Source: Halobacillus alkaliphilus (GTDB lineage Bacteria; Bacillota; Bacilli; Bacillales; Halobacillaceae). Taken from it: a DNA stretch of 64,000 bases. The notes beneath the pieces are model-generated. The model was not told where the DNA came from, ran no database searches, and worked only from the letters and a program-made list of their open reading frames with translations. Below are positions 17,462 to 26,426 of this stretch, piece by piece. Location: contig NZ_FOOG01000015.1 of NCBI RefSeq assembly GCF_900113125.1, positions 1 through 64,000 on the forward strand, read 5' to 3'. The position numbers were made by a program, and so were the translations under genes. Within the stretch, counting starts at the first letter, position 1, and each line of letters starts with the position of its first letter.

Positions 17462-19087
17462 TTATACATAGACGACATAATGATCCTGATCAAAAGTTAA
17501 CAAATGCTGATTTAGTCGCTGGAAAACGTCCGTTCCCTGCTCATTCACCCATGGGAGAATACTCCACATCCGTTCTTGAAGACCGCCTGCAGGGTGGAGA
17601 AGTAAATCCAGTTCATTAAACTGAGTCACTTCTCTTTCGTATTTCTCTTCCAACGTCTTAGCCATCCGCTTTTCTAAATAATCAACATGCTGGTAAATGT
17701 AATGAAGATTTTTATCTGCAAGACCTTCGAGATCCGGTCCCAGTTCTGCAGATTTTTCTCTAAGAGGCTTGTGAATACGCTCAATTTCCTCTTTTACCTG
17801 CGCACTGAGCTGAGGAATAGGCGGCGCACTCTTGGACGCAATCCACCTCATTTTCTTTTCGCCGGTGCCAAATTGTACAGCTTCCTGAGGTTCTAAGTGG
17901 AAGTGTTTCAAATCCTGCTCGGATTTACGGTCTACCAATGTAAAGGATAAACGAGGAAGTACCGGCGGCATCTGAAGACCGACGGCTTCAAACCCAGGTT
18001 TTAGTACAGACCAGTAATTAATCTCGCCTGGTCCACCTATAAACGCGAGTACAGGGAATAAGAAATCCTGCATGAGCGGCCTTGACACTACATTATTGCT
18101 TAAACACTCAGGGTGATGTTCTGCTATCTCTAATAATTCCTGCTCCGATAACAGGACTTCATTCTGTTTGCCTCTGAAGCTCCCGTCCTTCTCACGAGTG
18201 AGAAGGACACGCTCACCCTCATGATGGTAGAACAAATGAGCATCTTCTGCTTCACTGTCTAATACTGTCTCATATCCATCCTGAGCATTTAATTGAATGG
18301 CAGAAAAAACACGATGAGCGATTTCGGCATTTTGCTGAATCATTGAAGTAAAGTAAGCAGATTCAAGCTTACGTACTTCCGGGCGATGAGCATCCATCAC
18401 CACCAGACCTTCATCCGGAAACAGGAGATAAACCAGTTTGGCAAAGAAATCACTATAGCTTTCTGACTGCTCCAATAAGCGCAGTGTCTGTTGATAGAAA
18501 TCACCAGTGTATTCCGTCTCATCTATCTCACTGAATATTTGCTGCAGCCATTCTTCTCCAGCTTTCTGGTCAATTTTAATATCTGAAACGGAAGCTTTTC
18601 GGTCCGGTTCCTGGGAGATAGCCATTTTTTTCATTTTTCCGTGACTATTAACCATAATGTGGTTAATCTCATCAAAATCATGATCCTCTCCTGCAACCCA
18701 GAAAACCGGGAGAACAGGCTTACCTAGTTCAGCTTCCTTCTTTTTAGCCAGCTGAAGGACAGAGATGATTTTATGAACCGTGTACAACGGACCTGTAAGC
18801 AGTCCCGCTTGTTGTCCCGCTATGACCACGGTTGCGTTTTCATCTTTCAGCCTTTCAATATTGTCCAATGTACTTTTCGGTGCCCCCCATCTCTCGTTCA
18901 TTTCTTTTAAAACTTCCGAAAGATTGGTGCGCTGATAGGTTTGGTCTTGCAAAAACTGCCATCGATTCTTCCAGGCTTCCTGATCTCCGGGCGCATACGA
19001 GAATTTATCTTTTACGTTTTCGAAGTTATATTTATAATCATGAAACAGGCTCTGTTTCGGTTTTAATTGAATAGGATCGATCCGCAT
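17462..19087 (-). CDS. bshC: Bacillithiol biosynthesis cysteine-adding enzyme BshC
   Basis: BshC is the putative ligase joining cysteine to GlcN-malate in the last step of bacillithiol synthesis, the low-molecular-weight thiol of Bacilli. The 541-residue size is typical. Visible family segments are VVIAGQQAGLLTGPLYTVHKI near residue 90, PVFWVAGEDHDFDEINH near 127, and PRLSFTLVDRK in the second half. A helical region near residues 460-500 corresponds to the family coiled coil. It lies upstream of mraZ in the same orientation, as in B. subtilis (yllA). Confidence 0.95.
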   Translation of the reverse strand: MRIDPIQLKPKQSLFHDYKYNFENVKDKFSYAPGDQEAWKNRWQFLQDQTYQRTNLSEVLKEMNERWGAPKSTLDNIERLKDENATVVIAGQQAGLLTGPLYTVHKIISVLQLAKKKEAELGKPVLPVFWVAGEDHDFDEINHIMVNSHGKMKKMAISQEPDRKASVSDIKIDQKAGEEWLQQIFSEIDETEYTGDFYQQTLRLLEQSESYSDFFAKLVYLLFPDEGLVVMDAHRPEVRKLESAYFTSMIQQNAEIAHRVFSAIQLNAQDGYETVLDSEAEDAHLFYHHEGERVLLTREKDGSFRGKQNEVLLSEQELLEIAEHHPECLSNNVVSRPLMQDFLFPVLAFIGGPGEINYWSVLKPGFEAVGLQMPPVLPRLSFTLVDRKSEQDLKHFHLEPQEAVQFGTGEKKMRWIASKSAPPIPQLSAQVKEEIERIHKPLREKSAELGPDLEGLADKNLHYIYQHVDYLEKRMAKTLEEKYEREVTQFNELDLLLHPAGGLQERMWSILPWVNEQGTDVFQRLNQHLLTFDQDHYVVYV

Positions 19088-19182
19088 TTATGAACTACTC
19101 CTTTGTCGGGCAAATATTCTTGTAGTATGTATCCTCTTAGTATTGTACAAAAAAGATTCAGGGAGTTCATCTAATCTGTTTC

Positions 19183-19563
19183 TTACCCCAGTAAACGATC
19201 GACCAGACCATAAACAGTCAGCCCTAAATAGAAAAGGGTGAAAACTAAGAAACTGACTCTCCAAAACCCCTTCAACGCCCGTTTGATCTGAACATCATGA
19301 TTCTTTCGATACTGGGCAATTAGGGAAAGCCCCAAAAGAATTAGGAGGAAAATCATAATAAAAGCAAAAAAATTCTGATCAAATATAACTAGCAAAAGGA
19401 CATGTACAGATAAGATAAAGATAGGCGCGGTGAAATTAGCAGTCTGATGAATAGCTTTCCACTTGTGACGCTTGAATTTCCTGGCAAACATATAAAAAAT
19501 CAACACTACCGGGACTGGCAAGGTGAGGATCGCAGCCAATGAGAATACCAGGAATTCCATCAT
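19183..19563 (-). CDS. DUF3397 family membrane protein
   Basis: This 126-residue protein has four predicted membrane segments (about 5-28, 41-60, 63-82 and 103-122) separated by short basic loops. It looks like the DUF3397 family found between bshC and the ketopantoate reductase gene in Bacillaceae; its function is unknown. Its start overlaps the stop of the upstream reductase gene by four bases, so the two are probably cotranslated. Confidence 0.75.
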   Translation of the reverse strand: MMEFLVFSLAAILTLPVPVVLIFYMFARKFKRHKWKAIHQTANFTAPIFILSVHVLLLVIFDQNFFAFIMIFLLILLGLSLIAQYRKNHDVQIKRALKGFWRVSFLVFTLFYLGLTVYGLVDRLLG

Positions 19564-20444
19564 CTCTCTGTTGGTCTCCCCTCATTTCGAACTTCAATTG
19601 CGTGCACGGCATCCACTACAAATTGGTGGTTCGGCAAAGCATGAGCGCTTCGTTTTACCAAATATTCATTTATGGCTTCAATTTCCGTTTTTCTCCCATC
19701 TTCTAAGTCTTTGAGCATAGAAGATTGATTTTCAGCCGTGAGTTCTGCAATCGATAATACACGCTCCCATTCCTCATCCACGCGGCGCCCTAATACCATA
19801 CAGGCTTCCTGGCACAATCGCCACGCCAGGGATCTAATATAATTATTCGAGCAAACGGCTCCATTTCTAACTTGAAATATTCCTGTTAAAGGATTGATTA
19901 CAGAATTAATCAGCAATTTCGAAGCAAGCATCTCCTCATAATCTTCTCTAAAATAAACCGGAAACTCTTCGGTATGCAAAGCTTTGATTATCTGTTGAAG
20001 ACCAGCCTCCTGAGAAGGCAGGGCGGCCAGATTCATTCTTCCTTTTCCCGTATGCTTTACGCGTGTGTCATCTACTCTCAGTGCGCCGTGTTCAACCACC
20101 CCAAGCCAGCATATATTTCGGAGTTCTTTTATTCGCTCCAGGTGCCCCATACCATTTTGTAAAAAAAGGAAAGGAACATTTGAAGGCAAGGTCATGTTTA
20201 ATAAAGGATCAATATCTTTCTGTTTAACTGCAATTATTAACAGATTATGATTCTTTACCCCCTCTTCAATAGTATGCGCCCTTACCCGAGTAGACTCCCC
20301 CAAACCATCACAATGTACGCCTTCTCTTTCTATATGATTTCTCTGCATTTCTCTTCTTACATACAGGTGAACTTCGTGGTTCCTGCCCAAATAGGCAGCG
20401 GTAAGCAGCCCTATGGAACCTCCCCCAATGACTCCTATATCCAT
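19560..20444 (-). CDS. panE: 2-dehydropantoate 2-reductase (ketopantoate reductase)
   Basis: The enzyme reduces ketopantoate to pantoate with NADPH in the coenzyme A pathway. The N-terminal Rossmann motif IGVIGGGSIGLLTA and an AVKQKDIDPLL segment are clear. The C-terminal helical domain contains KLLINSVINPLTGIFQVRNG with the catalytic lysine, and SSMLKDLEDGRKTEIEAINEY, a characteristic ApbA/PanE C-terminal motif. I chose the ATG at 20444, preceded by GAGGGGAG, because the N-terminal extension before it lacks family features; this gives 294 residues. It corresponds in position to B. subtilis ylbQ (panE). Some relatives act on other 2-ketoacids. Confidence 0.88.
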   Translation of the reverse strand: MDIGVIGGGSIGLLTAAYLGRNHEVHLYVRREMQRNHIEREGVHCDGLGESTRVRAHTIEEGVKNHNLLIIAVKQKDIDPLLNMTLPSNVPFLFLQNGMGHLERIKELRNICWLGVVEHGALRVDDTRVKHTGKGRMNLAALPSQEAGLQQIIKALHTEEFPVYFREDYEEMLASKLLINSVINPLTGIFQVRNGAVCSNNYIRSLAWRLCQEACMVLGRRVDEEWERVLSIAELTAENQSSMLKDLEDGRKTEIEAINEYLVKRSAHALPNHQFVVDAVHAIEVRNEGRPTER

Positions 20445-20604
20445 CGGTCTCCCCTCACTTCGATCAAATATTTTTTTCTTATTGTAGCAGACTCTTATGT
20501 ACAATAGCAGTCGATAATTGTCAGTCCACTAATTGTTCATTTCATTCTGAAAATTTTTATATTATAATAAAGGAAGATACAGATAAATAGAAAGGGGAAT
20601 CTTC

Positions 20605-21090
20605 ATGATGACTTCCACGAAAGTAAAACCTTTACTGGTCAATTATAAAACATTAGAAGAGTTCAAACGTTTTAAAGAATATGGCAACCAGGAGCTTGCT
20701 ATGCTTGAAGATCTTGAGAGCAACATTGTAGAAAATGATAGCGAATCGCCTTTTTTTGGTGTCTATTATGGAAGCGCTTTAGTGGCTCGCATGAGTTTAT
20801 ACCGTGTTCGCGCTAAATACGATAAGTATTTCGTTCCACCTCAGGACTATCTCGAGCTGTGGAAACTTGAAGTCCTTCCTGACTACCGGGAAATGGGCTT
20901 TGGAAAAGACCTAGTTGAATTCGCGAAAAGCTTCGAGCTTCCTATTAAAACAAATCCCCGCATCAATTCCCACGGTTTTTGGGAAAAAATGGGCTTTCAA
21001 AAGGCGAATTATGATGTGGAGCGTGACTTAGGTGAAAATCCACTCATCTGGATGCCTACAGGTGTCGAGGAAAGAGACATAAATGCTTAA
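20605..21090 (+). CDS. ylbP: GNAT N-acetyltransferase YlbP
   Basis: A GNAT-fold acetyltransferase of 161 residues. The acetyl-CoA-binding beta4-alpha3 region is seen as LWKLEVLPDYREMGFGKDLVEF near residue 90, with an R/G-loop variant of the usual Q/RxxGxG/A, followed by GFWEKMGFQKA. The substrate is unknown. It is transcribed divergently from the panE-like gene, has GAAAGGGG as RBS and ends at a strong hairpin, so it is probably monocistronic. Order and size match B. subtilis ylbP. Confidence 0.85.
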   Translation: MMTSTKVKPLLVNYKTLEEFKRFKEYGNQELAMLEDLESNIVENDSESPFFGVYYGSALVARMSLYRVRAKYDKYFVPPQDYLELWKLEVLPDYREMGFGKDLVEFAKSFELPIKTNPRINSHGFWEKMGFQKANYDVERDLGENPLIWMPTGVEERDINA

Positions 21091-21108
21091 TAATATATAA
21101 ACACAAAC

Positions 21109-21139
21109 AAGGCCGCTACATGACGTGTAGGGGCCTTTT
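21109..21139 (+). terminator. Terminator of ylbP
   Basis: AAGGCC(g)CTACA pairs with TGTAG(g)GGCCTT around TGACG and is followed by TTTTCCTT. It lies 19 bp after ylbP. Confidence 0.85.
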
Positions 21140-21219
21140 CCTTATCCGGACTTTGCAACGGGATCCCGCCTGTCGGACTTATCAGTTTAATGAGAATACA
21201 ATAAAATAGCTTTGTTCGT

Positions 21220-21696
21220 TTACATAGGAGTCTTCTGATGTTGTTTGACCCAATGAACGAGTTTATCCATTTCATTCCAAGCCGCTTCCCACTGTTTCAA
21301 CTGGTGCCTGAGCTTCTGATTGTCTTCACTCAGCTGTTTTAACTCATATTCAAGCTTCTGTTTCCCCTTTTCGTCATACTGTTTTACTTTCATTTCTTTT
21401 AAGAAGGATATTGCAGCATCAATTGATAGTGGTGAATCTTCAGCTGAAGGTATACTTGTATAAATTGTTCGCTTTTCTTTGCGGTTTTGTTTCGCCTCTT
21501 GAATTTCATCGTAGTAATCTTTTCGTACGGTCGCATTCCATCTAAACCCACAAGCTGCGGGCGTTCTATTCAAATGTTCAGCGACTTCCTGAAAGGCTTC
21601 AAGCTGTGTTTTCCCTTCCCGGATGTACTTAAGAACCGTATTAGCCAGAAGTACATCTTCTTCTTCCTTCCAGGCGTCTTGTCTAGGGGCATCCAT
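21220..21696 (-). CDS. ylbO: RsfA-family transcription factor YlbO
   Basis: RsfA-like proteins are prespore regulators; B. subtilis YlbO is the paralogue at this locus. The 158-residue protein has an N-terminal Myb/SANT-like DNA-binding region (residues 6-60: [19 protein letters not shown], ending [15 protein letters not shown]). A long C-terminal coiled coil follows (about 90-150, [19 protein letters not shown]). The ATG is preceded by GGAGGG. It probably acts in sporulation gene control, by homology only. Confidence 0.88.
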   Translation of the reverse strand: MDAPRQDAWKEEEDVLLANTVLKYIREGKTQLEAFQEVAEHLNRTPAACGFRWNATVRKDYYDEIQEAKQNRKEKRTIYTSIPSAEDSPLSIDAAISFLKEMKVKQYDEKGKQKLEYELKQLSEDNQKLRHQLKQWEAAWNEMDKLVHWVKQHQKTPM

Positions 21697-21757
21697 ACCA
21701 TCCCTCCTCTATTGTTTGTTTATAGTTATGCAGAAAGGATGGTTGATAGAATAGTAT

Positions 21758-22525
21758 TCATAACTTTTTTCTTGTGTTCATAAACTTTTCCACCGCGAGT
21801 TTATGTTCCTCGGTTTCCCATAAGTCCGAACAAAGCCGAACCTCTTCTTCCATCCGCTCATAAATATCCTCTGGAAAGCTTTCTTTTAGAAGCTGGTTTT
21901 TGAACACACGCATCTGAGCCGCCGTTTTATTTAAAAAAGGCTGAATATCTTTTAAACCTTTTATATCTTCCAAAGAAGATATTTTATGCAGCCAGCCTAA
22001 ATGAAGTGTTCTCTCTGCATCATACATTTCCGCATCCATCAGCCAGTGAGCGGCATTTCCTGAAGTTAGACGCTGGTAAAGAAGGGTACCTCCACCCCAT
22101 CCAGGAGTTATCCCGAGGTTTCCCTGAACGAAGCCGAACTTAGCTTCTTTACGGCCATAGCGGAAATCACAGGCCGTAGCAATTTCACAACCTCCTCCTC
22201 TAGCCTGGCCGTTCAATAGAGCGATCACGGGTATAGGCATTGTAGCAATCTGGTGGAGCACCTCCATCATAGGACGCAGCAGATTATAAGCTTCATCTGC
22301 TGGCATATCACCGTGAAATTCGTTTAAATCGCCCCCTGTGCAAAATGCACGATCCCCTTCCCCAGTAATGACTAGAAATTTCAGCGTATGATCCGAACTT
22401 ACCAGTTCCAACGCTTCCTTCAGCTCTCTAGTCATCTGTCGAGTAACCGCATTCATTTTTGCTGATCTTTGAAGCGTAAGTACTGCATAATTTTCCTGTT
22501 TAATGTCCAGCTGCACCTGTTCCAT
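21758..22525 (-). CDS. Enoyl-CoA hydratase/isomerase family protein
   Basis: A crotonase-superfamily enzyme of about 255 residues. The oxyanion-hole segments are visible: AFCTGGDLNEF near residue 62 and GQARGGGCEIATACDFRYG near 107. The GNLGITPGWGGGTLLYQRL segment carries the region of the second catalytic residue, but the usual Glu pair of hydratases is not obvious. A hydratase, isomerase or thioesterase activity remains open. ATG at 22525 is preferred over an upstream GTG because AGAGGTG then has 6-bp spacing. It is not part of the canonical ylb order I know, so this is an extra gene between ylbO and rpmF. Confidence 0.8.
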   Translation of the reverse strand: MEQVQLDIKQENYAVLTLQRSAKMNAVTRQMTRELKEALELVSSDHTLKFLVITGEGDRAFCTGGDLNEFHGDMPADEAYNLLRPMMEVLHQIATMPIPVIALLNGQARGGGCEIATACDFRYGRKEAKFGFVQGNLGITPGWGGGTLLYQRLTSGNAAHWLMDAEMYDAERTLHLGWLHKISSLEDIKGLKDIQPFLNKTAAQMRVFKNQLLKESFPEDIYERMEEEVRLCSDLWETEEHKLAVEKFMNTRKKL

Positions 22526-22602
22526 CTCCATCACCTCTATTCATTAATTTAACATAAGGTTTGATTAAATCACCCTGTTGATTTTACAGTAGACCTCCTT
22601 TT

Positions 22603-22800
22603 CCTGTAAGACTCAGTTTCGAGATAACTTGGGTCCGTCGCCCAAAAAGGATGAGGGCGGCTACGGAAACAACTCGCTTTCCTACGGGGGAACGGTGAGC
22701 TTCCTCGCTCGTTTCACTCCCTGCGGGATCTCACCTAGTCCCTTCTCCCGTGGGAGTCTCGTTGTTTCCTTCGCCGCCCGAACGATAGCTGATGAGCGGA
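22603..22800 (+). repeat. Interspersed hairpin repeat, copy 3 (subfamily B)
   Basis: The left end CCTGTAAGACTCAGTTTCGA is shared with copy 2. The interior (GGCTACGGAAACAACTCGCT ... GGGAGTCTCGTTGTTTCC) is the reverse complement of the subfamily seen at 43807, with complementary arms GGAAACAACT and GTTGTTTCC. The right end is replaced by a different hairpin. It lies in the 682-bp gap between the hydratase gene and rpmF. Confidence 0.8.
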
Positions 22801-22857
22801 CCCTGCTATAGGAGAAAGGAGGCATGCTGCATCTGCCTCAAATGCTTCTATAACAGG
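22801..22857. repeat. 57-nt imperfect hairpin repeat
   Basis: CCCTGCTATAGGAG pairs imperfectly with CTTCTATAACAGGG, and AGGCA pairs with TGCCT internally. The segment CAAATGCTTCTAT recurs at 62535-62547 within another hairpin. No T-tract follows, so it is unlikely to be a simple terminator. Confidence 0.5.
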
Positions 22858-22913
22858 GTTCCTACACGTGAAAACATGTGTGGATCTCGTTCATTGGAAG
22901 GCGATTATGGATA

Positions 22914-23116
22914 GATTTTCGAGCTCTCCATAATCGCAGTGGGGCGGAAGGGAACGGCGAAGACTCCTGTGGGATGAACATGATCGGTGAGATCCCGGAA
23001 GGCGTAGCCTGAGGAAGCTCACCACATGCCCACGGAAAGCGAGCCGTTCCCTGGAGCCCCTTCTCCACCCAATATCTCGAAACTCTTCCACAATCCGGCC
23101 CGTTAGTGGAATGATA
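22914..23116 (+). repeat. Interspersed hairpin repeat, copy 4
   Basis: This copy has the same core as copy 1 (GACTCCTGTGGGATGAACAT and CCCACGGAAAGCGA) and ends AATATCTCGAAACTC with a GGCCCGTTAGTGGAATGAT tail. Internal stems GGTGAG/CTCACC and AGGC/GCCT are intact, so the hairpin is well preserved. It lies between the 57-nt hairpin and the rpmF terminator. Confidence 0.85.
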
Positions 23117-23165
23117 CTTTTATGACATGAGCATCAAAAACGTTTAAAAGATCTAAACATAAAAA

Positions 23166-23195
23166 AAAGAGCCTGACGTATGTTCAGACTCTTTC
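23166..23195 (-). terminator. Terminator of ylbN-rpmF
   Basis: AAGAG(c)CTGA pairs with TCAG(a)CTCTT, and on the minus strand a run of eight T follows. It lies 13 bp after the rpmF stop. Confidence 0.85.
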
Positions 23196-23207
23196 TTCTA
23201 CAAGGAT

Positions 23208-23381
23208 TTAGTTGTTAACCACTTGTTTCCCGTTGTATTGTCCACAAGATTTGCAAACATGGTGTGGCTTAGTGAACTCACCGCAATTTTCACACTTGTG
23301 CATTTTTGGTGCGTGAAGTTTTTTGTGAGTACGGCGTTGATTTTTGACTTTTTTAGACGTTCTGCGCTTTGGTACTGCCAT
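23208..23381 (-). CDS. rpmF: 50S ribosomal protein L32
   Basis: Translation of the minus strand gives a 57-residue protein beginning [17 protein letters not shown], the L32 signature, with a zinc ribbon of two CxxC pairs (CENCGEF and CKSCGQY). The ATG at 23381 has GGAGG upstream. It follows ylbN (DUF177), the near-universal bacterial pairing yceD-rpmF, and ends at a terminator. Confidence 0.97.
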   Translation of the reverse strand: MAVPKRRTSKKVKNQRRTHKKLHAPKMHKCENCGEFTKPHHVCKSCGQYNGKQVVNN

Positions 23382-23428
23382 GTTCTACACCTCCTTTTAT
23401 TTACGATTAGAAAATCGAAACGATTTTC

Positions 23429-23950
23429 TTATTCGTCTTCTTTTTCATCTAATAATGATTGCAGTTTAGCCATTCGAGGATCCACTTTGTTTTCCTCTGG
23501 TTCCTCAGTAACTACTTGCCAGCCTTTCCCTTCCTGGGGGGCCGCATCCTGAGCCTCATTATCATTGGAAAATACTCTCGTTGGAATCTCCAACTGTACA
23601 TTTTCCTTGATATAAGGCGTCAAGTCAAGCACTTCTCCCTGCACTGGATGAACTTCGGAATCATCTTCTTCCTCATGATAAGGAGAAAGATTGAAGGCTT
23701 CCAGTGCATCAATTTCAAACGGATAAGTCACATCGACTAATGTCCGGGCACAAGGTAAAACCATTTCTCCATCAATTGAAAAAGTCACCGTAATATCGTT
23801 TCCGTGTGTGACGGCTTGACCTTTGACATGGACAGGGGAAATCCTGCGAATGTCATTTTTCATTTCTTCTAATTCGCGAATATCTACCTCTTCTTCAAAA
23901 ACAAACGGTTCGTCACCTGCTTGTTTAAGTTTCTGGAGAGGAAATTTCAT
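23429..23950 (-). CDS. ylbN: DUF177 protein YlbN (YceD family)
   Basis: YceD/DUF177 proteins are conserved beside rpmF and are linked to 23S rRNA accumulation in some bacteria. The 173-residue protein contains the conserved VTFSIDGEMVLPCARTLVDVTYPFE segment with its single cysteine, and an acidic C-terminus. ATG at 23950 is preferred because GAGGTG lies 6 bp before it. It is the first gene of the ylbN-rpmF operon and is divergent from ylbM. Confidence 0.88.
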   Translation of the reverse strand: MKFPLQKLKQAGDEPFVFEEEVDIRELEEMKNDIRRISPVHVKGQAVTHGNDITVTFSIDGEMVLPCARTLVDVTYPFEIDALEAFNLSPYHEEEDDSEVHPVQGEVLDLTPYIKENVQLEIPTRVFSNDNEAQDAAPQEGKGWQVVTEEPEENKVDPRMAKLQSLLDEKEDE

Positions 23951-24155
23951 AGTTATCACCTCATGGCAACAAGAGTTATTGTAAAAGGATTTACGTCATT
24001 TGTCAATATTTTTTCTTTACAGCAAATCCTACTCATTTCTCAATGGTTTCATTAAGATAACATATTTTGCCCTTTGTATGCGAATTTTCTTCCTCTTCAT
24101 GATAAAATAAATTCAATCCATGTTAAAATCTACTTTATTTTGAGGAGGAACTTAT

Positions 24156-25361
24156 TTGAAAGCGTGCGGGGTTATCGTGGAATACAATCCTTTTCATAAT
24201 GGTCATCTTTATCACTTGGAACATTCGAAAGAAAAAGCAGAAGCTGATTGTATGATTGCCATCATGAGTGGAAATTTCCTGCAGCGCGGGGAACCTGCCA
24301 TCATTGATAAATGGCACCGGGCTGAAGCAGCCCTAAAATCTGGTGCTGATCTCGTATTGGAGCTTCCCTACATATATGCTGTTGAGCACAGTGACTATTT
24401 CAGTCAGGGAGCCGTTCAGACTCTTTCTGAAATTGGGGCGGAATCTATCTGCTTCGGCAGCGAAAGTGGTGAAATACAGGCTTTTCTGAGCGCTCACGAG
24501 CATTTAGAGCGTCATGCAGGGCTGTATGATGAAACGGTAAGAAAATATTTAAATCAGGGGTACTCCTTTCCTGAAGCCTCTCGTTTTGGTTACAAGGCTG
24601 TTGACCTGCCAAAGAACAGTATTGATCTGGCTCAGCCCAACAATATTCTGGGCTACAGCTACGTAAAACAAATCCTGGCCTGCAATAGCAAGATTCGTCC
24701 GCTTACCATTAAAAGAGAAAAAAATCATTACCATGACGAAACGATTGAGGGGAATATTGCAAGTGCTACCAGTATAAGAAAAGAACTCTTAGCTGATGGT
24801 ATGAACCACCTTGTTCAGGACTCTATTCCACAAGTCACCCGGGACCAGCTCCTTTTATATAAGGAAAATAAGGGGACGTGGCATGAATGGAATCAATATT
24901 TCTCTTTACTGCAGCACAAAATCTTAACTATGAAACCGAAAGATCTCCGTTCTATCCACGGAGTCGATGAAGGGCTTGAACACCGGCTCCAACGAATCAT
25001 TAAAGAATCTGAGAATTTTCAGCAGTTCATGGAAAAATTAAAGACGAAACGTTATACGTGGACTAGATTGCAGCGCACGCTCGTTCATATTTTGACAGGG
25101 TCAGAAAAGCAGGATGCTCAATTGCTGCTGAACCAGCCTCCACCTTATGTACGAGTATTAGCTATGAGTGACACTGGGAAAGATTATTTGCGTTCGACTA
25201 AGAAACAGATGAGAATCCCCTTACTAACACAGCCACAGCAAATGAATCATCTTATGCTGGATATTGAGGAGAGAGCAGCAATTGCATACTACAGTGTTTT
25301 AGAAGCCTCTGTAAGGAACGCTATGATTAAAAGGGAATACGGTGCCCCTGTTCAACTTTAA
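24156..25361 (+). CDS. ylbM: tRNA(Met) cytidine acetate ligase TmcAL (YlbM)
   Basis: TmcAL activates acetate with ATP and acetylates the wobble cytidine of elongator tRNA-Met, an established function of B. subtilis YlbM. The nucleotidyltransferase motif VEYNPFHNGHLYHLEHSK (HxGH type) is at residues 8-25, with MSGNFLQRGEPAIIDKWHRA and the ATSIRKEL motif near residue 205. The start codon is TTG, supported by GAGGAGG eight bases upstream and by the usual family N-terminus MKACGVIVEYNPFHNGH. The 401-residue length is normal. Confidence 0.94.
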   Translation: MKACGVIVEYNPFHNGHLYHLEHSKEKAEADCMIAIMSGNFLQRGEPAIIDKWHRAEAALKSGADLVLELPYIYAVEHSDYFSQGAVQTLSEIGAESICFGSESGEIQAFLSAHEHLERHAGLYDETVRKYLNQGYSFPEASRFGYKAVDLPKNSIDLAQPNNILGYSYVKQILACNSKIRPLTIKREKNHYHDETIEGNIASATSIRKELLADGMNHLVQDSIPQVTRDQLLLYKENKGTWHEWNQYFSLLQHKILTMKPKDLRSIHGVDEGLEHRLQRIIKESENFQQFMEKLKTKRYTWTRLQRTLVHILTGSEKQDAQLLLNQPPPYVRVLAMSDTGKDYLRSTKKQMRIPLLTQPQQMNHLMLDIEERAAIAYYSVLEASVRNAMIKREYGAPVQL

Positions 25362-25397
25362 AAAAGAAGCAGCCTTCTTAAGAGGCTGCTTCTTTAG
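25361..25397. terminator. Bidirectional terminator between ylbM and ylbL
   Basis: AAAGAAGCAGCCT pairs with AGGCTGCTTCTTT around TCTTAAG. It lies between the convergent stops of ylbM and ylbL, with A- and T-rich flanks for both directions. Confidence 0.85.
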
Positions 25398-25399
25398 TA

Positions 25400-26422
25400 T
25401 TAGGCTGGTTCAAGGTCCTTTAGATAGGTTAGAGCCTCTTGGAACGTATCCACGGGAACTACCTTCATATCTGTCTCAATGTCCTCTGCAGTCCGTTTGG
25501 CTACTTGATAATTAGAGTTTTCACGTCCTTCTTCATTCGGAGCAAAAAAGATGTCCGCCCCATCATTAGAGGCCGCTACCACTTTCTTATCTATACCGCC
25601 GATTCTTCCTATTTGCCCTTCGTAGTTAATTTCACCAGTGCCGGCAATTTGAAATCCTTTGGTAATATCATTTTCTGTTAATTGATCATAGATTTCTAGC
25701 GAGAACATTAAACCAGCGCTTGGTCCGCCGATTTCTCCGCTCTTCACTTTAACTTCTGGATCAACCTTTACGGATCGATCCGTTACAAGCGAAATTCCTA
25801 CGCCGACTTTATCTGGGTTGTCAGGAAATGGAGCAAGCTCGATGTCTTTTTGAAGCGTCTCCTCATCTCTTTTGATCGTTAATGTTACATTTGTTCCTTT
25901 TTTCATATCAGTGACATAATTAATTAAGTCACTGGACTCTTCAATTTTGTTTCCATCAACTTCCAGAATTTCATCTCCTGATTGCAGTTTTTCTTCTGCA
26001 GGGATCCCTTGAATAACACTCATTACAAAAACGCCTTCGAAATTAATTTCAATGTCTCTATCTGCCGCCTGATAAGCGACCACTTTAGCCGCTTCCTGAG
26101 ACGATTCCATCATTTGAAGCTGCGCATGATAGTATTCTTCTTCTGATACACCCTCTGGACGGATTTGTTCGATCGGATAAACTTGGTTGTATGGCCTGAT
26201 TTTAGCCATCAGCCACTGAATTGGTGTGGCCTGTCCGCCTCTAACGGTTACCAGATGCATATCTCCTTCACTATCATATCCATCGACGACTTCGACAATC
26301 GGATCCAAAGCGTCAGCAGAACCTGGTTTGTAAATATAAAACGGTAATCGATATGCCGCTAAAAATGCAATAATCAATGCGGTTATGATTCCAGTAATTA
26401 ATACGCGCTTATTGGCTTTCAT
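25400..26422 (-). CDS. ylbL: SepM-family PDZ/Lon-type serine protease YlbL
   Basis: A membrane-anchored Lon-like protease. One N-terminal helix (about residues 8-28) is followed by a PDZ domain (about 115-210, with EKLQSGDEILEVDG). The Lon catalytic domain carries the nucleophile in GEIGGPSAGLMFSLEIYDQL near residue 240 and the downstream lysine in IGGIDKKVVAA. B. subtilis YlbL helps degrade the cell-division inhibitor YneA with CtpA. I chose the ATG at 26422 because AAGGAG lies nine bases upstream; the longer ORF would overlap ylbK. Length is 340 residues. Confidence 0.9.
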   Translation of the reverse strand: MKANKRVLITGIITALIIAFLAAYRLPFYIYKPGSADALDPIVEVVDGYDSEGDMHLVTVRGGQATPIQWLMAKIRPYNQVYPIEQIRPEGVSEEEYYHAQLQMMESSQEAAKVVAYQAADRDIEINFEGVFVMSVIQGIPAEEKLQSGDEILEVDGNKIEESSDLINYVTDMKKGTNVTLTIKRDEETLQKDIELAPFPDNPDKVGVGISLVTDRSVKVDPEVKVKSGEIGGPSAGLMFSLEIYDQLTENDITKGFQIAGTGEINYEGQIGRIGGIDKKVVAASNDGADIFFAPNEEGRENSNYQVAKRTAEDIETDMKVVPVDTFQEALTYLKDLEPA

Positions 26423-26426
26423 TCTT

